Part shown: positions 63,584 through 64,000 of the stretch, piece after piece
Layout of the letters: each line of letters starts with the position of its first letter
How positions within the stretch are numbered: the first letter of the stretch is position 1
Assembly (NCBI RefSeq): GCF_014243445.1
Contig: NZ_JACLQD010000005.1
Location: 186,001 to 250,000 of the forward strand
Length of the DNA: 64,000 nucleotides
Direction of reading: 5' to 3'
DNA from: Paragemmobacter straminiformis
Lineage (GTDB): Bacteria; Pseudomonadota; Alphaproteobacteria; Rhodobacterales; Rhodobacteraceae
The notes under the pieces: generated by a model
The model's database searches: none
What the model was told of the DNA's origin: nothing
What the model saw: the letters and a program-made list of their open reading frames with translations, nothing else
Made by a program: the position numbers and the translations under genes

Positions 63584-64000
63584 ATGACCGATACGACACT
63601 CGATACCGGAAAGGCCGCGAAGTCCGGCTTCGTCACCACGGCAGCGCTGCAAAAGGCAGTGGCCTTCGTCGTGCTGATCGCGCTTCTGGCCTTCTTTGGC
63701 CTGTTCGCGCCGAACTTCGCCACCGGCGGCAACATGGTTGGCATCATGCAGGCAACCGCGGTCAACGGCGTGCTGGGCGTGGCCGTGACCTTCGTAATCA
63801 TCTCGGGTGGGATCGACCTGTCGATCGGTACCATGATGACACTGACAGCCGTGACGGCAGGGATCATCCTGACCAACCTCGGCATGCCGCTGCCGTTTGG
63901 TATCATCGGCGCGATAGCCGCCGGTGCTTTCATGGGCGCGGTTTCGGGCTGGACCATCGCCAACCTGAAAATCCCGCCCTTTATCGCGACGCTCGGGATG
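63584..64000 (+). CDS. Sugar ABC transporter permease (RbsC family), cut by window end
   Basis: 139 codons are visible from ATG 63584 (16 bp after the ATPase stop). Hydrophobic segments (FVVLIALLAFFGLFAPNFAT; VLGVAVTFVIISGGIDLSIG; GIIGAIAAGAFMGAVSGWTI) and the EAA-like SGGIDLSIGTMMTLTAVTAG pattern are those of CUT2 permeases. The rest, and probably the periplasmic binding protein (MocB-like), lies beyond base 64000. Confidence 0.9.
   Translation, partial: MTDTTLDTGKAAKSGFVTTAALQKAVAFVVLIALLAFFGLFAPNFATGGNMVGIMQATAVNGVLGVAVTFVIISGGIDLSIGTMMTLTAVTAGIILTNLGMPLPFGIIGAIAAGAFMGAVSGWTIANLKIPPFIATLGM

Overview
The window is high-GC DNA (by eye well above 60%) with dense, short-spaced gene clusters. 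Gene content points to the Alphaproteobacteria, most likely family Rhodobacteraceae: an alphaproteobacterial-type parE, a Rhizobium-type glycerol ABC operon, a DUF2793 protein, a KpsC/KpsS capsule system, SdhE and a LytTR membrane regulator. The genus cannot be fixed from sequence alone. No rRNA, tRNA, CRISPR array, IS element or integrase was seen.

Layout. 1-10 kb: 5' part of parE, a Phd/Doc toxin-antitoxin pair, a short-chain dehydrogenase, a cluster of stem-loops, a glutathione transferase, a polytopic membrane protein, a MATE exporter, an aspartate-type aminotransferase, sdhE, an LdtR-like MarR regulator and a type IV prepilin-like protein with a very long Thr-Pro tract. 10-15 kb: a capsule export cluster (KpsS-like, Wza/KpsD-like lipoprotein, KpsC-like). 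15-24 kb: a MocR regulator, an Lhr-type helicase, a YmdB-like phosphodiesterase, transporters and a LytTR regulator. 24-28 kb: yebC, a degenerate receiver protein divergent from a winged-helix gene, and two exporters. 28-36 kb: a giant RTX protein, UDP-glucose dehydrogenase, a DUF2793 fibre-like protein and galE. 36-48 kb: an iron alcohol dehydrogenase and a complete glycerol uptake and catabolism operon (glpD-S-T-P-Q-U-V-K) with divergent glpR. 47.7-51.5 kb: a LysR-linked doxX / VOC / glutathionyl-hydroquinone reductase / esterase operon. 51.6-57 kb: a haem-copper-oxidase-like small protein, rimO, a hydroxyacid dehydrogenase and an AsmA protein. 57-64 kb: a catabolic-looking locus with a diverged PanB-like protein, a LacI regulator, MocD-like hydroxylase, MocE-like Rieske ferredoxin and a sugar-type ABC transporter, the last gene running off the end.

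How genes work together. The glycerol operon is self-contained: binding protein, two permeases, two ATPases, a small membrane subunit, kinase and dehydrogenase, under a DeoR repressor with GCGAAAA/TTTTCGC sites in the divergent promoter. KpsC/KpsS/Wza-like, Ugd and GalE supply capsule export and nucleotide sugars. The last 6 kb resembles rhizopine (moc) catabolism and has a long structured leader with cobalamin-riboswitch-like sequence blocks.

The most unusual non-coding signal is a family of four intergenic elements at about 6.4, 19.0, 37.2 and 53.7 kb. Each has an outer GGGGGG...CCCCCC inverted pair, an inner CCCCCCGAGGATATTT / AAATATCCTCGGGGGG pair and a variable centre. They occur in convergent, co-directional and divergent gaps, so they are not simply terminators.
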